This document shows, piece by piece, positions 50,802-63,655 of a stretch of DNA of 64,000 nt. The translations under genes were made by a program, and so were the position numbers. Origin of the DNA: Mastigias papua (Eukaryota > Cnidaria > Scyphozoa > Rhizostomeae > Mastigiidae); contig OZ025278.1 in assembly GCA_964019165.1 (NCBI GenBank), positions 9,132,028 to 9,196,027 of the forward strand. The letters are read 5' to 3'. The first letter of the stretch is position 1. Every line of letters begins with the position of its first letter. The notes beneath the pieces are model-generated. The model was not told where the DNA came from. It saw only the letters and a list, made by a program, of their open reading frames with translations, and did no database searches.

Positions 50802-50870
50802 TTTTTTGGTCTAGAGGGTATCAAAAAAGAAATACAAATCCATGAGAAGCACATTAGATTCAGCAAAAAG
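50802..50870 (+). CDS. Possible internal exon A
   Basis: A 69-nt segment lies between an acceptor-like TTTTTGTTTTGCAG and a donor-like GTTAGT. It is open in frame 0 for 23 codons (FFGLEGIKKEIQIHEKHIRF, SKK). Both splice phases are 0. No family recognised. Weak evidence on its own. Confidence 0.25.
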
Positions 50871-53423
50871 GTTAGTTATTATGGTTTTCAACATATTCAA
50901 TTTACTGTAAAATCAATCCCAGGTCTTGAACAAGCTAGCACAGGAAAGGCAAATTTCTGTCTAGACATTATACAACCCTGTTTGTTTGCGGACTCTCTGT
51001 TAGACAATTTTGTTTATAAATTTGAAAAGCAATTTTTATGAAAACTCCGTTATTAATTGTCCTAAAACTTTATTTGAAGTTTCTTCGACCTTTCGAGTTT
51101 CTTATCAGTAAAAAGTTTGTCTTTATCAACATGTAAGCAGACGCTCTAAGGAGTTGTGTGATCCAGCTATGTTTGAAAGTCTTTTCTGTTATTACGATAA
51201 AACTCTATTTCCATCCTCTGTTCGTAAATCAGCTCTTTCGTTTTGATCGTTACCATTTGATATTTTTTTTATGGAGAAACTGGTGTATCATTTGTTTAAA
51301 GAACTTGAGAAGGAATGGTGATCATGAAATCGGTATGTGATTCCGCATAATAGGCTTTGAAAATTTATAGGCACCATATTTGGCTTCCTCAATATATCCT
51401 GAAACACTGCCTGGCGTATAGAATCGAAGCACGTTTAAAAGGATGAACCACAGGTTTTCGGTAAAAACAAGGAGCAAATGGATTCACTTGGAAACAATAT
51501 CAATATATGAAGTGGAGATGTTGTGATGGAGTTTGGTTTTAGAAAGTGTGATATTTTCGTGTTGAAGAGAGGAAGAGTTGTTGGGAATGAGGGGATAAAA
51601 TTCCCATATGGTGTACGGGTTGTCGAGATTGATAAGTTGAAAGAAAATTGAATGAATGGTAAAAATATTAAGGAATATAAGGAAAGAATGAGGCCAGTTC
51701 TTAGGTCAAAGTTGAATTATGAAAACAAATCACAGTAATGAATATATGGGCAGTAATTGCAATAAAATATATGACGATGCATGTAGCATTTCGTACAAAG
51801 AGTGGTGTGAATGGAGTGCCTTTGAAGAGATTTGATGTAGGTAGAGCAGGAGCAATTAGTTTTTCAATGGGGCCACATCAGGAGCAGAATAGTTTGTAGA
51901 GGGCCCCACCAGAAAGCTGAACTCAGGTCTGCTTAATAGCAATGTTCTTTGTGCGTCAATAGCAAGAACTTCAAAATAAAGGCAACTTTAGGCCATGCAT
52001 CAGATGGAATTACAAAAGTTGCATATTTTGTTTTTTCCAAGTAATTTTTCACAGACAGTTCATGTACTTCGTACATAATGTCGATGCTGTATCAGTCGAA
52101 CGAGAGACATTTTAAAGAAGTATACTGCTTTGATCGATGGAATATATCATTAGAAACGCTTAGTCACCGTTCGAACTGAAAGTAATATGGTGTTTATTGA
52201 AGGATAGGATATACTAATTGTTGAAAACAAAAGTGAATGCTGAAATGCACAAATAGAATAGCAGAGTAGAAAACAAACAAGGCGAAAGAACTACGAGATG
52301 AGGCAAGTTACTAGTAGTAGGAATAATGTAACTTAATTTGATATACTATCACCGCAAATGGTTAGACATGTAGATTTATTGGCACGGGTATTGACTGTTG
52401 TTGAAATGCTAGCGGATTCAGCAGCTCATGTGAACCAATCTTTAAAACAGTAGATGCATGAATTACAAATATGTAAAAGATCGTAGATATAAAGGGTAGG
52501 GGTACTAAAATATGACGGAAGGGGGCACACAGTTTCTCCGGTCACGGCCGATGACTTACAGAATTTAATCAAATTTCACCTACAGTAGGCTCGATTGATT
52601 TTATCAATTCGATTGCGTCATCGGCCTAGTTCCCTGCGGCACTGTACGAGATTTTAGAGCTGGCATTGAGATATTTACTGTTTTGGCTTATACGTATTAC
52701 TTCAGAAAATTCCATACACAAAATGCGTATAGCTATTGCATGTCAGATGACAAAGTGTTAATTGAAAAATGCAGCGGCAGTAAATTCAGGTATAACAAAA
52801 TCGACAGAAAATCAATCAAGTAAGTCATTGCAGTTAACACATTAACTAAATTGTAGAGACAATGGATTAACATTGATAGAAGCAGGATCTGCAAGCATCA
52901 CCAAGCGAGTTCAGAATCATTGTAGATGTTGCAGTACATGCCAATGGATGAGTGCATGGAAAGGAGGAACTTTTAATCCTAGAAGGCAATAGGAATATAA
53001 ACGGAGATATGACAGTGTTGCATAATTAGAACATTGGCATTTTATGGGGTATTCCATTTATAAGTAGGACGACAGAACAAAATTGACTATGTCAGGTTTT
53101 GATGGAAGTAGTTCATGCATACTCAGTATCGTCAACTGATCAGCATTTAATGTGTGTAAAAATCTCGACTGTTGTAGCTGCATAAATTCTACATTATGGC
53201 TCATGAAAAATTCGCATAATTTTTTGAAAGTTAGGCCACTAGAGGCCACCTTGAATGTAGAGGAGGCAAACCTGTTGGCTGTTTCTTATTGGAGCTGCTG
53301 AATTTTTTAACAATTGACAGGTTACCCTTTTGAAAGATGAAGAACTCAAATTTGAAGTGAGAGTTAACTCAAGTTGAAGGATTAATGCTCAAAATCTATG
53401 CTAATGTAGGAAACTTTTTTCAG
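50871..53423. other. AT-rich DNA, candidate intronic
   Basis: No coding similarity. An imperfect hairpin with GGCCGATGAC (52546-52555) and GTCATCGGCC (52617-52626) encloses AATTTAATCAAATTT-type sequence and a small CTACAGTAG palindrome. Confidence 0.4.
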
Positions 53424-53520
53424 GGTACTTTTCCCGTCTCGAATAAAATTTACTATGAAATTGGCGGATCTGCATTGACAGCATTGAAATTTCTGGTACC
53501 TATTATTGAGACACCAGATG
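53424..53520 (+). CDS. Possible exon B
   Basis: Follows AAACTTTTTTCAG and reads GTFPVSNKIYYEIGGSALTA and LKFLVPIIETPD, then a GTATTT donor-like site. It is protein-like in composition. Its exit phase (1) does not match exon C directly, so at least one of the two is mis-set or an exon lies between them. Confidence 0.25.
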
Positions 53521-53712
53521 GTATTTATATTGAGATGGTACTTTCAACTGGTTAAAAGTTTTGGTAAAAGGCAACTTGCCTATAATTACAATTCTGAGTT
53601 TCATAATTACAAGCATGATGAAAGCAGGACTGATGAAGAATTAAGGAACAATTCTATTTTCTTGACAAATTATTAACTGTTCTGCACCTCTGTTCTTTAT
53701 TTATTGTTCAGG

Positions 53713-53874
53713 AAACTTTCTATACGTATAGAAAGAAGTCCCACTCCAGTGTTACTAGATAATGTTCCAAACAATAGAATAGTAGAACTGCATAAGAGGG
53801 GTGACAATTTCTCCTGGCAGAATCTTAAAGTCAAGAGGGTTCAATCCATTCAGAGAAAAAGGATGCTGTTGCAG
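53713..53874 (+). CDS. Possible exon C
   Basis: Follows TTTATTTATTGTTCAG and reads KLSIRIERSPTPVLLDNVPN, then a basic stretch ending KRMLLQ, followed by a GTATTC donor-like site. The rich basic/polar composition and flanking splice consensus suggest a real exon, but I recognise no domain. Confidence 0.3.
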
Positions 53875-54804
53875 GTATTCGTGCAGTCTGTCGGAAAACA
53901 TTTATTGTTAAACTGAACCTGAAGACAATCGGGAAGTTTCAATTGCGACAATAATTTTGCTTTAGGAGAATGGCATCACCATGTATTTCTAGTTTCGCGC
54001 CATATCTGCTATTTATTGATGTACATAGTCGGAAGAGTAAATGTGAATTGGCACATTTTATGATGCTCAACTTGACATGGGCACCATTTTACAACGGGCT
54101 GATTGGACAATATATCAAGAAATTATCTATTTTATCTGTTTATTGTGTTCGTCTTGCTGTCCATTTGTCTGAAACGAGGTGAAAATATGTTATCTTCTGG
54201 TTGCCTTTAAATTACCATTGAGAGTTTTTGTGCTAAAGGTTAAAGATATTGTATGTTAATGGTCAGATAAAATCATGCTGGTATCTGCAAGACATGCCCT
54301 AATATTTAGATCTTTTCAAGCTCTTATGAACATAATCAGGAATCTTATGATTTGAAATATTGATAGAAATTGATTATGTTATCATTTGAATAAGTCATAT
54401 TTCTAGTCAAATTAAGACTCTAAACGTTTTCTATTGGCCATGTGCAAATTTTTATTCGTATGCAATAAGCAGCTCTGGCTATATTGCACATTTGCTATGA
54501 TTCATAAATCTAAGATGGCCGCTTACATGGAAAACTCTTCTAATTTCCTAGAAGTTTCAGTGGGGGCTGTAACTCTGAATCTAGATTTAATCGTGTCATA
54601 ATATGCAAAAATGGGTAAATTTGGAGATGATGGGTTTCATGCCCGTCCCATTTTTGCGTGGAGTTACCTTTATGCAAGAAACAGAGATCAGAGAGTTGAT
54701 AGAAAAGTGGCATGAGCAATCTCCTGAGGTTGTAGTTGAAGATAGTGTTGTAAAACTGATACGGGATGTGAATAGTCAGTGCGATCACGTGATAGAGGGA
54801 AGAT
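53875..54804. other. Non-coding DNA
   Basis: Nothing recognised up to the 3' edge of the minus-strand LINE. Confidence 0.4.
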
Positions 54805-57800
54805 GAACAGATATACTTGTTTCATTCATTCACCAATCCACCTGGTAGATATTAGAAATAATTCTGTCTGCTGGATGACGTTCAAAACGCCTTCCAATCA
54901 CTTCTATCTTCATATAGCTTCAAACGCTCTAATCTCTTCTAGAGTTGTGATTCTTCTACTCAGTCCTATTTTTGACCCATCTATCCATCATTTTCTCGGT
55001 CTTCCTGTTGGTCTGTTTCCTTCTGGTACCCTAGTCAAATACTTTTTTGGTAGTCTATCATCACCCATTCTCATGATATCACCATACCATCTCAGTCTAC
55101 TGCGTTCAATTCCTCCAAGATTGAATCAACACCCACCTCCCCTCTGATATCCTTATTGTTACATCTATCTCTTCTTGTCACTCCTTTTATCAATCTCAGG
55201 ACTCTCATTTCAGCTGATTGCCTTGGTGGTAAGAGACCATGTTTCGGTTCCATACAATATATTGGCTTCAGTATTGTTTTATATTATGATCTTACTTTGC
55301 CTTGGTATATATCTATCTTTCAAAAGAGGATACATCTTGCCAACAGTACTATTATATTTTGATATTCTTGCATTAATTTATTGTTCTTGCAAATTACCAT
55401 CATTAGCACATACACCCAAGTAGTTATAGGCGTCAGTTTGGTTTATTTTATCTCGCCCAAATAAACACCATAGTGGTTAGGGTTCATTGAAATTGTCATA
55501 AATTCTGTTTTTTCCATTCTTTTGTTGATCTTCATCCCATTCTGTTTCATTCCTTCATACCAGCTATTCTTAACACTTTATATTTCTTCAATACTGTTGA
55601 CTATAACAGCAAAATCATCTGCATACATTAAAGTCTCTACGCAAATTTCTGCAACACCTATGTCCCTGGCACAGCTGTCCATGAATTGTATGAAGAACAT
55701 AAGTGGTAATACGCCTTGTCTGACTCCTGTTTCTATTTCAAATCATTCGCTTTGTACGTCTCCACCTCGAACTTTACTCCAACTTTGTGCATACAAATTC
55801 TTTATCACTCTGGTTAATTTTGTGGTATGTTATAGCGATCTTCCCTCAGCACTCTTCACAGGGTATCCCCTGTTACTCTATCAAAGACTCTCCAAATCAA
55901 TAAAAGAAACGAATCTGTCTGTATTGCATTCCCAACTCTTCTCCAACATCATTCTGATGGTAAAAACCATGTCTACCGTGCTCCGATTTGGTCTAAAACC
56001 ATGCTGGCATTCAAGTATAGCATTTTTCACATGACTTCTCAGTCTTCCTTCCATGATTCTATTATAAAGATTTCCTACGTGAGATAGCAAGGTTATGCCT
56101 GTATAATGGTCACACAATGCTTTATCACCTTTCTTTATAGAAGGACAGATAACTCCTCTGTACCAATATACAGGAATAGATTCACTTCTATACTGCAAGG
56201 TTAAACATCTTCAGCAGCTGTTGAACAATACACTCCGCACCTGTTCCTAGCAGTTCGAATGGAATACCATCTTTGCCAAGAGCCTCTCCATTTTTCATTT
56301 GCTTCATAACCTGCCTATCCTCCTCTACTGTAATACTATCATCAGTCTCTGCTAATATATCATCATCCTCAAGCTCTGCAACAGCATCTTCATCATCTTT
56401 TATGTTGAATAGCCCCATAAAGTATTCTCCTCAACGCTTTGCTATTTCTTCTGACTTTGTGAGTAAATTATTACTTTTGTCTTCTAAACTTGGTTATTTT
56501 ATTATTCTAGTTAATTTTTATTAGTAGGTATTGTAAATTTGTTGGAGTGCCCCTTGAAAAACAGCCTTTGTTGAAGGGTCACCCTCCTAAAATGTATGAA
56601 ATGAAATGAAATGAAAAATGAATTGCATATGATGTTCTTTATTCTATCCATGTAGCAATTGTCCATACTATACAGCATCAATTTTGCACCACTTAAATCT
56701 TCCTCTAAATCACTAGCAATTTTAGCCCACATATTCTGTTTTGCTGCTTTTTTCATTTTTTCTGTATTACTTCTTGACATTTCATAGTTAAGACGGTCCT
56801 CTCGTTGTCTTGTTCTCATCCACCGTCTGAATGCTCTCATTTTATCTCTCACTGCTACTTGCACATTTTCAGTCCACCATAAAGTAGTCTTCTTTTTCCC
56901 CTTATACTCCGACCTTTTCCCCAGAACATCACATCTGCAGCATGCATAACCTTCTCCTTGAAACAAAGCTATGAGGCGTCGGTACTCTTCTCCTCAACAT
57001 TGTCTCGAAAATTTTCCTCCAATTTCTCTACTAGGGTATCCTTTGTATCACTGGCCTTTAGCTTTACTAGATTGTACCGTTTCTGGCTTGAGCCCTCTTT
57101 TTTCACTGGTTTCTTTATTTTTTGGTTTGGCCCTATCCAGTTTGTGATCTGCATCTAAAGACACTAACGTTACTGCCTTTACATAATTAATAATATTTCT
57201 ACGGTTTGTAAGAAAGAGGTCAGTCATAGATTTGTCAGTGTCTTCTTGCCGCTGGTTATTCCATCAATACCAAGTCCACTTTTGACTTTCTCCATGCTCA
57301 TTAAATGCATTCATAAAATACATTCATAATGCAGAGATTGTTTACTGTCACAAAATCTAATACTCGTTTTCCTTCTTCATTTCTATTTCAGATACTACGC
57401 ACTTCTAATATAGTTTCATGGTGCTTCCTATCACAGCCTATGTGGCCATTCCAATCTCCGCACAAAATCGTACTATCCTGGTACTTAAGCTCCCATTAGT
57501 TTGTAAAAGTTCATATTTTTTTCTTTTTCTCTTATTGGTCAGCCTTGTTGTGGGGCATAGACGTGGATAATGCTAAGCGCAGGGCCTAGTTTAAAATCTA
57601 TACTGATGATACGGTCGTTCTTGATGATTACCTTCTCTGCACATTGAACTCTATCTGGTGAGACCAAAAATCCTACCTCATGTCTTTAACTGTCTTCTCT
57701 ACTGTAAATGAGCCTGTCCACACCATATATAGATCTATCACCGCATCCGTTCATTCTTGTTTCTACCAAACCGAGCACACTCAGCTGTCTCATTTTCATT

Positions 57801-57975
57801 AACTCTATCATCTCCTCTTTTTGTCTCTTAATGTGGCAACAATTATTGATCCAACTTTCAATGTGAAGTCCTTTAGTCGATGTCCATGAGTTTTTCCAGT
57901 CATATTCTTGCATTTCCACCGCAACCCAGGGATTCTTCGCTCCCTCTACTACTTTAAGGGCTGCTGGGACTAATG
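54805..57975 (-). mobile_element. Endonuclease/RT LINE (RTE-like), near full length but degenerate
   Basis: Minus strand. The endonuclease starts near 57900 (MRQLSVLGLVETRMNGCGDR, about 57780). It continues with a conserved block ending SIIHVYAPQQG near 57545. A linker KMRAFRRWMRTRQREDRLNY (about 56850) precedes the RT. RT shows MKNGEALGKDGIPFELLG (about 56295), VICPSIKKGDKALCDHYTGI (about 56155) and ECQHGFRPNRSTVDMVF (about 56000). The C-terminal tail includes RLRWYGDIMRMGDDRLPKKY (about 55100) and PTGRPRK. The frame is broken by stops, shifts and an insertion at 56520-56618. It is the most complete LINE here by domain order. Confidence 0.85.
56520..56618 (+). mobile_element. Tiny 5'-truncated LINE 3' end with (ATGAA)n tail
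   Basis: About 75 bp (GGAGTGCCCCTTGAAAAACA ... GGGTCACCCTCC) plus (ATGAA)4-5 interrupts the minus-strand LINE between its linker and RT. Unique 3'-end sequence followed by a short tandem tail is typical of a severely truncated non-LTR insertion. Confidence 0.5.
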
Positions 57976-60900
57976 GCCATTTTTAATTGAACATCCATGC
58001 GTTATTCAAGCAGATTTCTGTTTTACTGCCAGTGTGTTGCTAGTACTATCCTGACAAACCCTCCCCTTTTACCCGGGTTTGCGACCTGCAATGAGCTAAG
58101 CTGGTTTTCCCCACCCAATAGCTGGACTGGAAATAGTTATTATTAATAGAAATGGCAGAACGTGCATTATCTTTGAAATTGCTGTACCCTGCAACGTTGA
58201 CAGTGCTGCGCCCTGCTGCAGTAGGATTAGCCATAAAGAAAAAGAAAGGTGAAGAATATCAGGATTGAAATGAGAAATCAAGAGCATGCAGAACTTGAGG
58301 GAAAATTTAGTGGTTGGTACCTGTGATGTAGGAGCATTAGGAAGCACAACAAAGAATTTGGGGGAATGGACAGAGAAGCTAGCAATCTTATTAGCTATAG
58401 AACTGTTGCAAAAATTGAAAATATTAGGAATGGCCAAGATTTCGAGAAAAGTGCTTTATTGCTAAAGGGGGATTACTGCAAGGCACTTTTGTCATGGTTA
58501 TGATTGAATACCCGGATGCTTGGACAGCTTATTCGATTGTATTGTCAATTAAAGAAAATATCAATTTTTTGTTTTGGCACATCGAAATTTAGGTATGGTG
58601 CCACAGTAATATGTTACTGCAATTCAATCAATGGGGTTCCTTTCCTGCACCCTACAGTTTAAACTCTGTTCAACGCGTCCTTGAATTTTTACTTTCCTTG
58701 TCAGATATCGATACACCTGTATCATCAGTATAGAGTAAAATCTTGCATATATAAACATGGTCAGTGAAATAATTCACTTCTTTTGTAAATAACAGTTATA
58801 CTAAGATCAAGTAGTTCGTTCGTACAGGACAAGTTGTATATACGCGGCGTACTCAACAAGTATCAGATATTGAAGGGTCATCTTCTAGCAATGCGCACGC
58901 ATCCAACACTAAATATGACACGTTACATTTCTTCCCAGAAATTGGTTTCTCCTGTATTTGAAATTCATTGCAAATTGTTTAGTCAATTTTATTACAAGAG
59001 ATGCCTTGTAAGTCATTCTATATGTTAGAAGTTATTATATCTTCTGTCATGTCAGACCCAAACATGGTGGGTTCTCCTAACTCATTACAAGAGGTTACCA
59101 GCCCCCTCCCAAGGTGGCACCACGTTGCACCATGCTTGTGAATGGTCATGCGTATGAATTTATTCAGAAACTAAGAAAGTCTGAAAGGAGCAACTCTGCA
59201 TGTGTTCTTATCAATAAATTGCTTGTTTAGCTAGGTTATCTGTCAGTAAAATATTACTTTGGACCAAGGACACGCTGCACCACTTAATGTGTGCCTTAGA
59301 AAGCTATTGAACTAACTAGAATCTTTAGGGAATATTTTGGGAAATGGTCAGCATTTAATTTTAAAGAAATTTCAGAAAACAGTCAGTCACAGATTGGAAA
59401 TTTGTTAAGAAATTATGCATGATCCATTGTGTCCAAAGCTTTTTGCAGATCGACAAAGTTGCTACTGCTAATATACCGGTATCTATGTATGTTCGTATAA
59501 AATCAGGAAAATACGTTATTTCTTTCCCGTAGATGATCTCCGTCGAAATGCATATTGGTAGGAGATTGCTGTTTTCAAAATAAGCATGGACTTGGTTATC
59601 CACAAATCGCTACCTCTACTTTTCTTTTCAGGCATTTTCCTTCCAAAACCTGTTTCCCATTCCTTTGTACCTTTCAAATGGCCAATATAACGCAGATTTC
59701 GTCCTTGGATAGTTTGCTCAAAATTACTTGTTATAGTTTGTATGTTGAGCTCCTCCCTAATTGATACATTCTTTCTCCTATTCTGTCCTAGTAGTTTAAT
59801 TCGATAGTCTGTGTTGTCAAATGTTATCAGCCTCTTCTTGTCTTCCTATTTCAGTATCCAATTTCTACATCCGCATTTGGCTATTGAAAATATACAAGTC
59901 TCGATAAAATACAGTTTAGTATTATTACTGACGGTTTGCGATGGAGGTTTTAGTTTTTGTAGGGCTGCTCTGACTATACCAAGTCTTCTTTCAATTTCTT
60001 GGGACATCCGTCAATCTGAACTTGCCATTGACCTTAGGTCATCCAACCTGTCTAAATTTTCTGCACATTTTCTCCATTTGACACTTTGGTTTAAATGCTC
60101 AATCTGATTTGTCAGAATTCACGGCTTTCGACTTGTTAGTATTGGTTAATAGGCCATATTGAGTTAAATTTTCTACCTTCCCCGTATCAATTGTGTCCAC
60201 ATTTTTCATACACCCTTTGGCCAGGTCAGAGAAAATCCCTCCTAATACAGTTCATCCATGAGACGTACTATTATTTACTTGACATCAGGCTTTCTATCTT
60301 CAAGATTTGTTTAGAGCAGTTGTGGCTTAGGGAAATGATGGCAAGCTTTGTTTGATGCACAGGAAGACTATTAAGTTTACTTTCTGGAGTTTTTCCCTTC
60401 ATGTACGATATATGAACGCCACCTTGGTGGACAGTATCGTCATGCGTATGCAACCCAAGAGTAAAGAGTCATAGCAATGAATTGAGCAAGACTGTAATTT
60501 AAATTATTACATTATAGTTTCATCAATGTCTCTTTACTTATAGCCACTTCTTCCCACCTTGAAATCATGCTCAACTTCGCGAGTGACCCAGAGGACTGAA
60601 AACAAGGTTTGTTACTTTGTTCACTACATTTCTCTCTAATGCTTCAGTTGTCTTTGTATCTTGTTGTGCAAGTTAATTTCTATGTGGTATTCATTTTATT
60701 GGAGAAATACAACAATTTTCCCTTGTTGCATCATTAATGAGTAGTATCTGAAATATGATTACCTTTGTCTGTGATTAAAATTTTCAAGTCCAATGCTCTC
60801 AACGATAAGTACTCGGATCTTCTTATCCAATTATTGGGTATTGTATGATTTATAGTGCTGATAGATGTAGTTTTATCCAATTAGGCAAGTAAGTAATGTA

Positions 60901-61130
60901 TTGACCATGTATGCAAAGTCTATTCTGTTTGATAGGTTTGACTATGTCCTATCTCTGAATATGGATGTCCATTTGTAAGCAACTGCTTTTTTCGTCAAAT
61001 TTCAGCGATTAGTTTATTGGATATCACATGATATTCCCTCTGCTTCTTCAGTTTTCTATTCATATTCAAAATCTGTTATCTGATTTTTGACTTCCTTCAT
61101 CCTCTTTTTATATTCATATATATTTGTACA
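57976..61130. other. AT-rich DNA
   Basis: The first few hundred bases may include the 5' region of the minus-strand LINE (CCCGGGTAAAAGGGGAGGG near 58070). No gene or further element recognised. Confidence 0.35.
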
Positions 61131-61149
61131 TACATACATACATACAGAC

Positions 61150-61311
<162 letters not shown>

Positions 61312-61344
61312 TTCAAAAATATACTTTCTTCTGTTGTAAACGTT

Positions 61345-61519
<175 letters not shown>

Positions 61520-61555
61520 ATATATATATATACGTATATTTATATGGGTAGATAC

Positions 61556-61660
61556 ATAAATATAGAATGCGCTCGTTGTAGGATCCAATATGTTGGTAAA
61601 TCCAAACTTCCTTTCCATTACAGAAGTGATAGCTACCATTCCCGTATGAAATCAACGTAG
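61556..61660 (+). mobile_element. PLE GIY-YIG endonuclease fragment
   Basis: The plus-strand frame reads [20 protein letters not shown] and a few more codons before TAG. This is the CxxC and Y-V-G-K core of the PLE GIY-YIG domain, matching the copies at 22076 and 63408. Everything 5' of the core is replaced by the TA array and everything 3' is lost within about 100 bp. Confidence 0.7.
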
Positions 61661-61914
61661 TATGAGAAGCTCCTTCCGATTATTATCAAGTTTTTTAATG
61701 CTTTACATACAATGATAGCTATAGAAGATTAGGTAGTTGAATCTAACTATTAAACTAAAATACAAATCAGATAAGATATTTACGTTAACAAAAACAGATT
61801 GCTAAAATAATTGAAATTTCGCATGATATATAACATAAGGTAAAATCAAGTTTCTGAAATAGTTGATAAATAAACCCTAAATATGGAATAAAAATGCGCC
61901 ATTATAGTAATTGG

Positions 61915-62335
61915 AATCCCCTATCGATTAGACAGAAATAGAAATGGTGGTGGTTTACTGGTCTGTGTCCGAAATGATATATGATATACCTTTTCATCAA
62001 TTACATTCCGTCAGATTTTCCGACGGCATCGAATGCATTGGTGTCGAGATAAATTTGAGGAGAAAGAAATTGGCACTTTTTAGTGTTTATCGACCGCCAA
62101 CTCAGTCACGAGATTAATTATTTGAAAATTTGGGCTGTATACTGGACCACTATAGTGAAAATTATGCAGCTTTATGTTCGTAGGCGATTTTAATATGACT
62201 GGCAACGAGGAAGAATTAGGAAATTTTCTTGACCTATATAGTATCAGAAGTATAGTCCACGAAGCAACATGTTACGATAGAAAAACATTTCAAACTGGAA
62301 AACCATGTCTTTAATTGGTACGCAAATTTCATGAT
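61915..62335 (+). mobile_element. LINE endonuclease (EEP) fragment
   Basis: The plus strand shows GGGLLVCVRND (about 61950), SVYRPPTQS (about 62085), VGDFNMTGNEEELGNFLDLY (about 62180) and VHEATC. This is the second half of an AP-like endonuclease as in CR1/Jockey-type LINEs. Stops and shifts are present and no RT follows. Confidence 0.65.
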
Positions 62336-62360
62336 AATTGAAAAAATTGACCAAAAGAGT

Positions 62361-62470
62361 ACTCATACTATCATTGAACTGTTATAAACCTATGAAGATA
62401 AGTTGATTGTCTGACTGCGGACTCTCTTCCCCTTTGGCCTAGAAAGCAGACTGAATCACCTTGATAACTT
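62361..62470 (+). repeat. 110-bp repeat, copy A
   Basis: About 78 percent identical to 62716-62821. Shared landmarks are AACTGTT, ATGAAGAT, TGATTGTC, TTCCCCTTT/CGGCCTAGA and ACTGAATCACC. It lies just before the PLE RT segment. Confidence 0.7.
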
Positions 62471-62499
62471 TTAGTTGGTGACATCTTTATTATTTGAGC

Positions 62500-63655
62500 T
62501 GACGCAAGAGAACAATAGCGCTTTTCTCTAAAGGAACCAAACGACATAACTCCATTAAATTCAATCATGAAATCTCTTTGAAAGAAATGCATGTTTTAGA
62601 TACTACAGTATACATAGATATTGAAAACAGTTTACAAAGCAAGCTCTACAGGAAGCCTACAGATTGCCAGAACTTTTGCAAAGACGTGTTTCTTTTATTA
62701 AGTGATGAAGAGAATACTCAATATCACTAAACTGTTGAAACTTATGAAGATCTAATGATTGTCAGAATGCAGACAGTACTTCCCCTTCGGCCTAGACAAC
62801 AAACTGAATCACCGTGATATCAGTACCCATTTCTTTTTACAAGTAACCTGCCGTACAGCCAAACATTACGCATAAAGGAGTATGCTCTAAAGATACAGAA
62901 TACAGAAAGAACTGTCAAGAAATCATAGGTAGCTTTGAATAACATGGTTACTCTCGAATTATGTTACTCAAAGAAGTACACAAAGTCAATGAAACTGACG
63001 TGAAGACACTCTAAAACCATCACCTAAAAAGCAAATAGGCGCATTCCTTTTGTGATAACATACATTAGGGCACTACGTACAATATCAGAAATACTTTATA
63101 ACATCCAGAGCATCAAACAGTTAAATCCCGTGTTTAGAAATAATGTTAAGGAGCCACCTATGGTAGATTTTAAATGAAATAAAAGACTTAAATACCTAAT
63201 CGGAAGTAACACAACGCTAGAAAATAGCAAGGTTGTCGGTAATATGAAACAAAAAAAAAACCAGGAAGATGTAGGCCGTGCAATTCTACAGACAGAGTTC
63301 GATGTTGCAAGCAAGTACTCGACGCGGCAGCATTTAAAAGTAATCAAATAGAAACATCTTACAAGATATTGCACGAAGTGAATTGCACAAGCAGCAATAC
63401 CATTCATATTTTCGATTGCATAAAGTGCCTGAAACAGTATGTTGGGAGATCCGAAACACAGCTAAATTTATGTATCAATAATCATACAGAAGATTCATCA
63501 AAAACCCTCATCCATTACAGTTTGTCAAAATTTTATCACACGAGATGCAAAATTCACTATCATAGAGTAAGTAAGAGAAACAACTGTAGACATAAAGCTT
63601 CTTATATACCATCTCGTGAAAGAAAACACTTCTAGATAAAACAGCTAGAATCCTC
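62500..63655 (+). mobile_element. PLE copy: RT C-terminal half and GIY-YIG domain
   Basis: Plus-strand PLE blocks are RHNSIKFNHEISLKEMHVLD (about 62539), KLYRKPTDCQNF (about 62640), then an inserted repeat. NLPYSQTLRIKRVCSKD (about 62849), IPFVITYIRALRTISEILYN (about 63045) and KEPPMVDFK (about 63150) follow. A cysteine-bearing linker (RPCN ... VRCCKQV) and KILHEVNCTSS lead to the GIY-YIG region IFDCIKCLKQYVGRSETQLN with NNH (63405-63483). Frameshifts and stops interrupt it. Palm motifs N-terminal to this are absent, so it is 5'-truncated. Confidence 0.8.
62716..62821 (+). repeat. 110-bp repeat, copy B, inserted in the PLE RT
   Basis: Second copy of 62361-62470. It falls between the PTDCQNF and NLPYSQ blocks, which are nearly adjacent in other PLEs, so it is an insertion or a locally duplicated segment. 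Confidence 0.7.
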
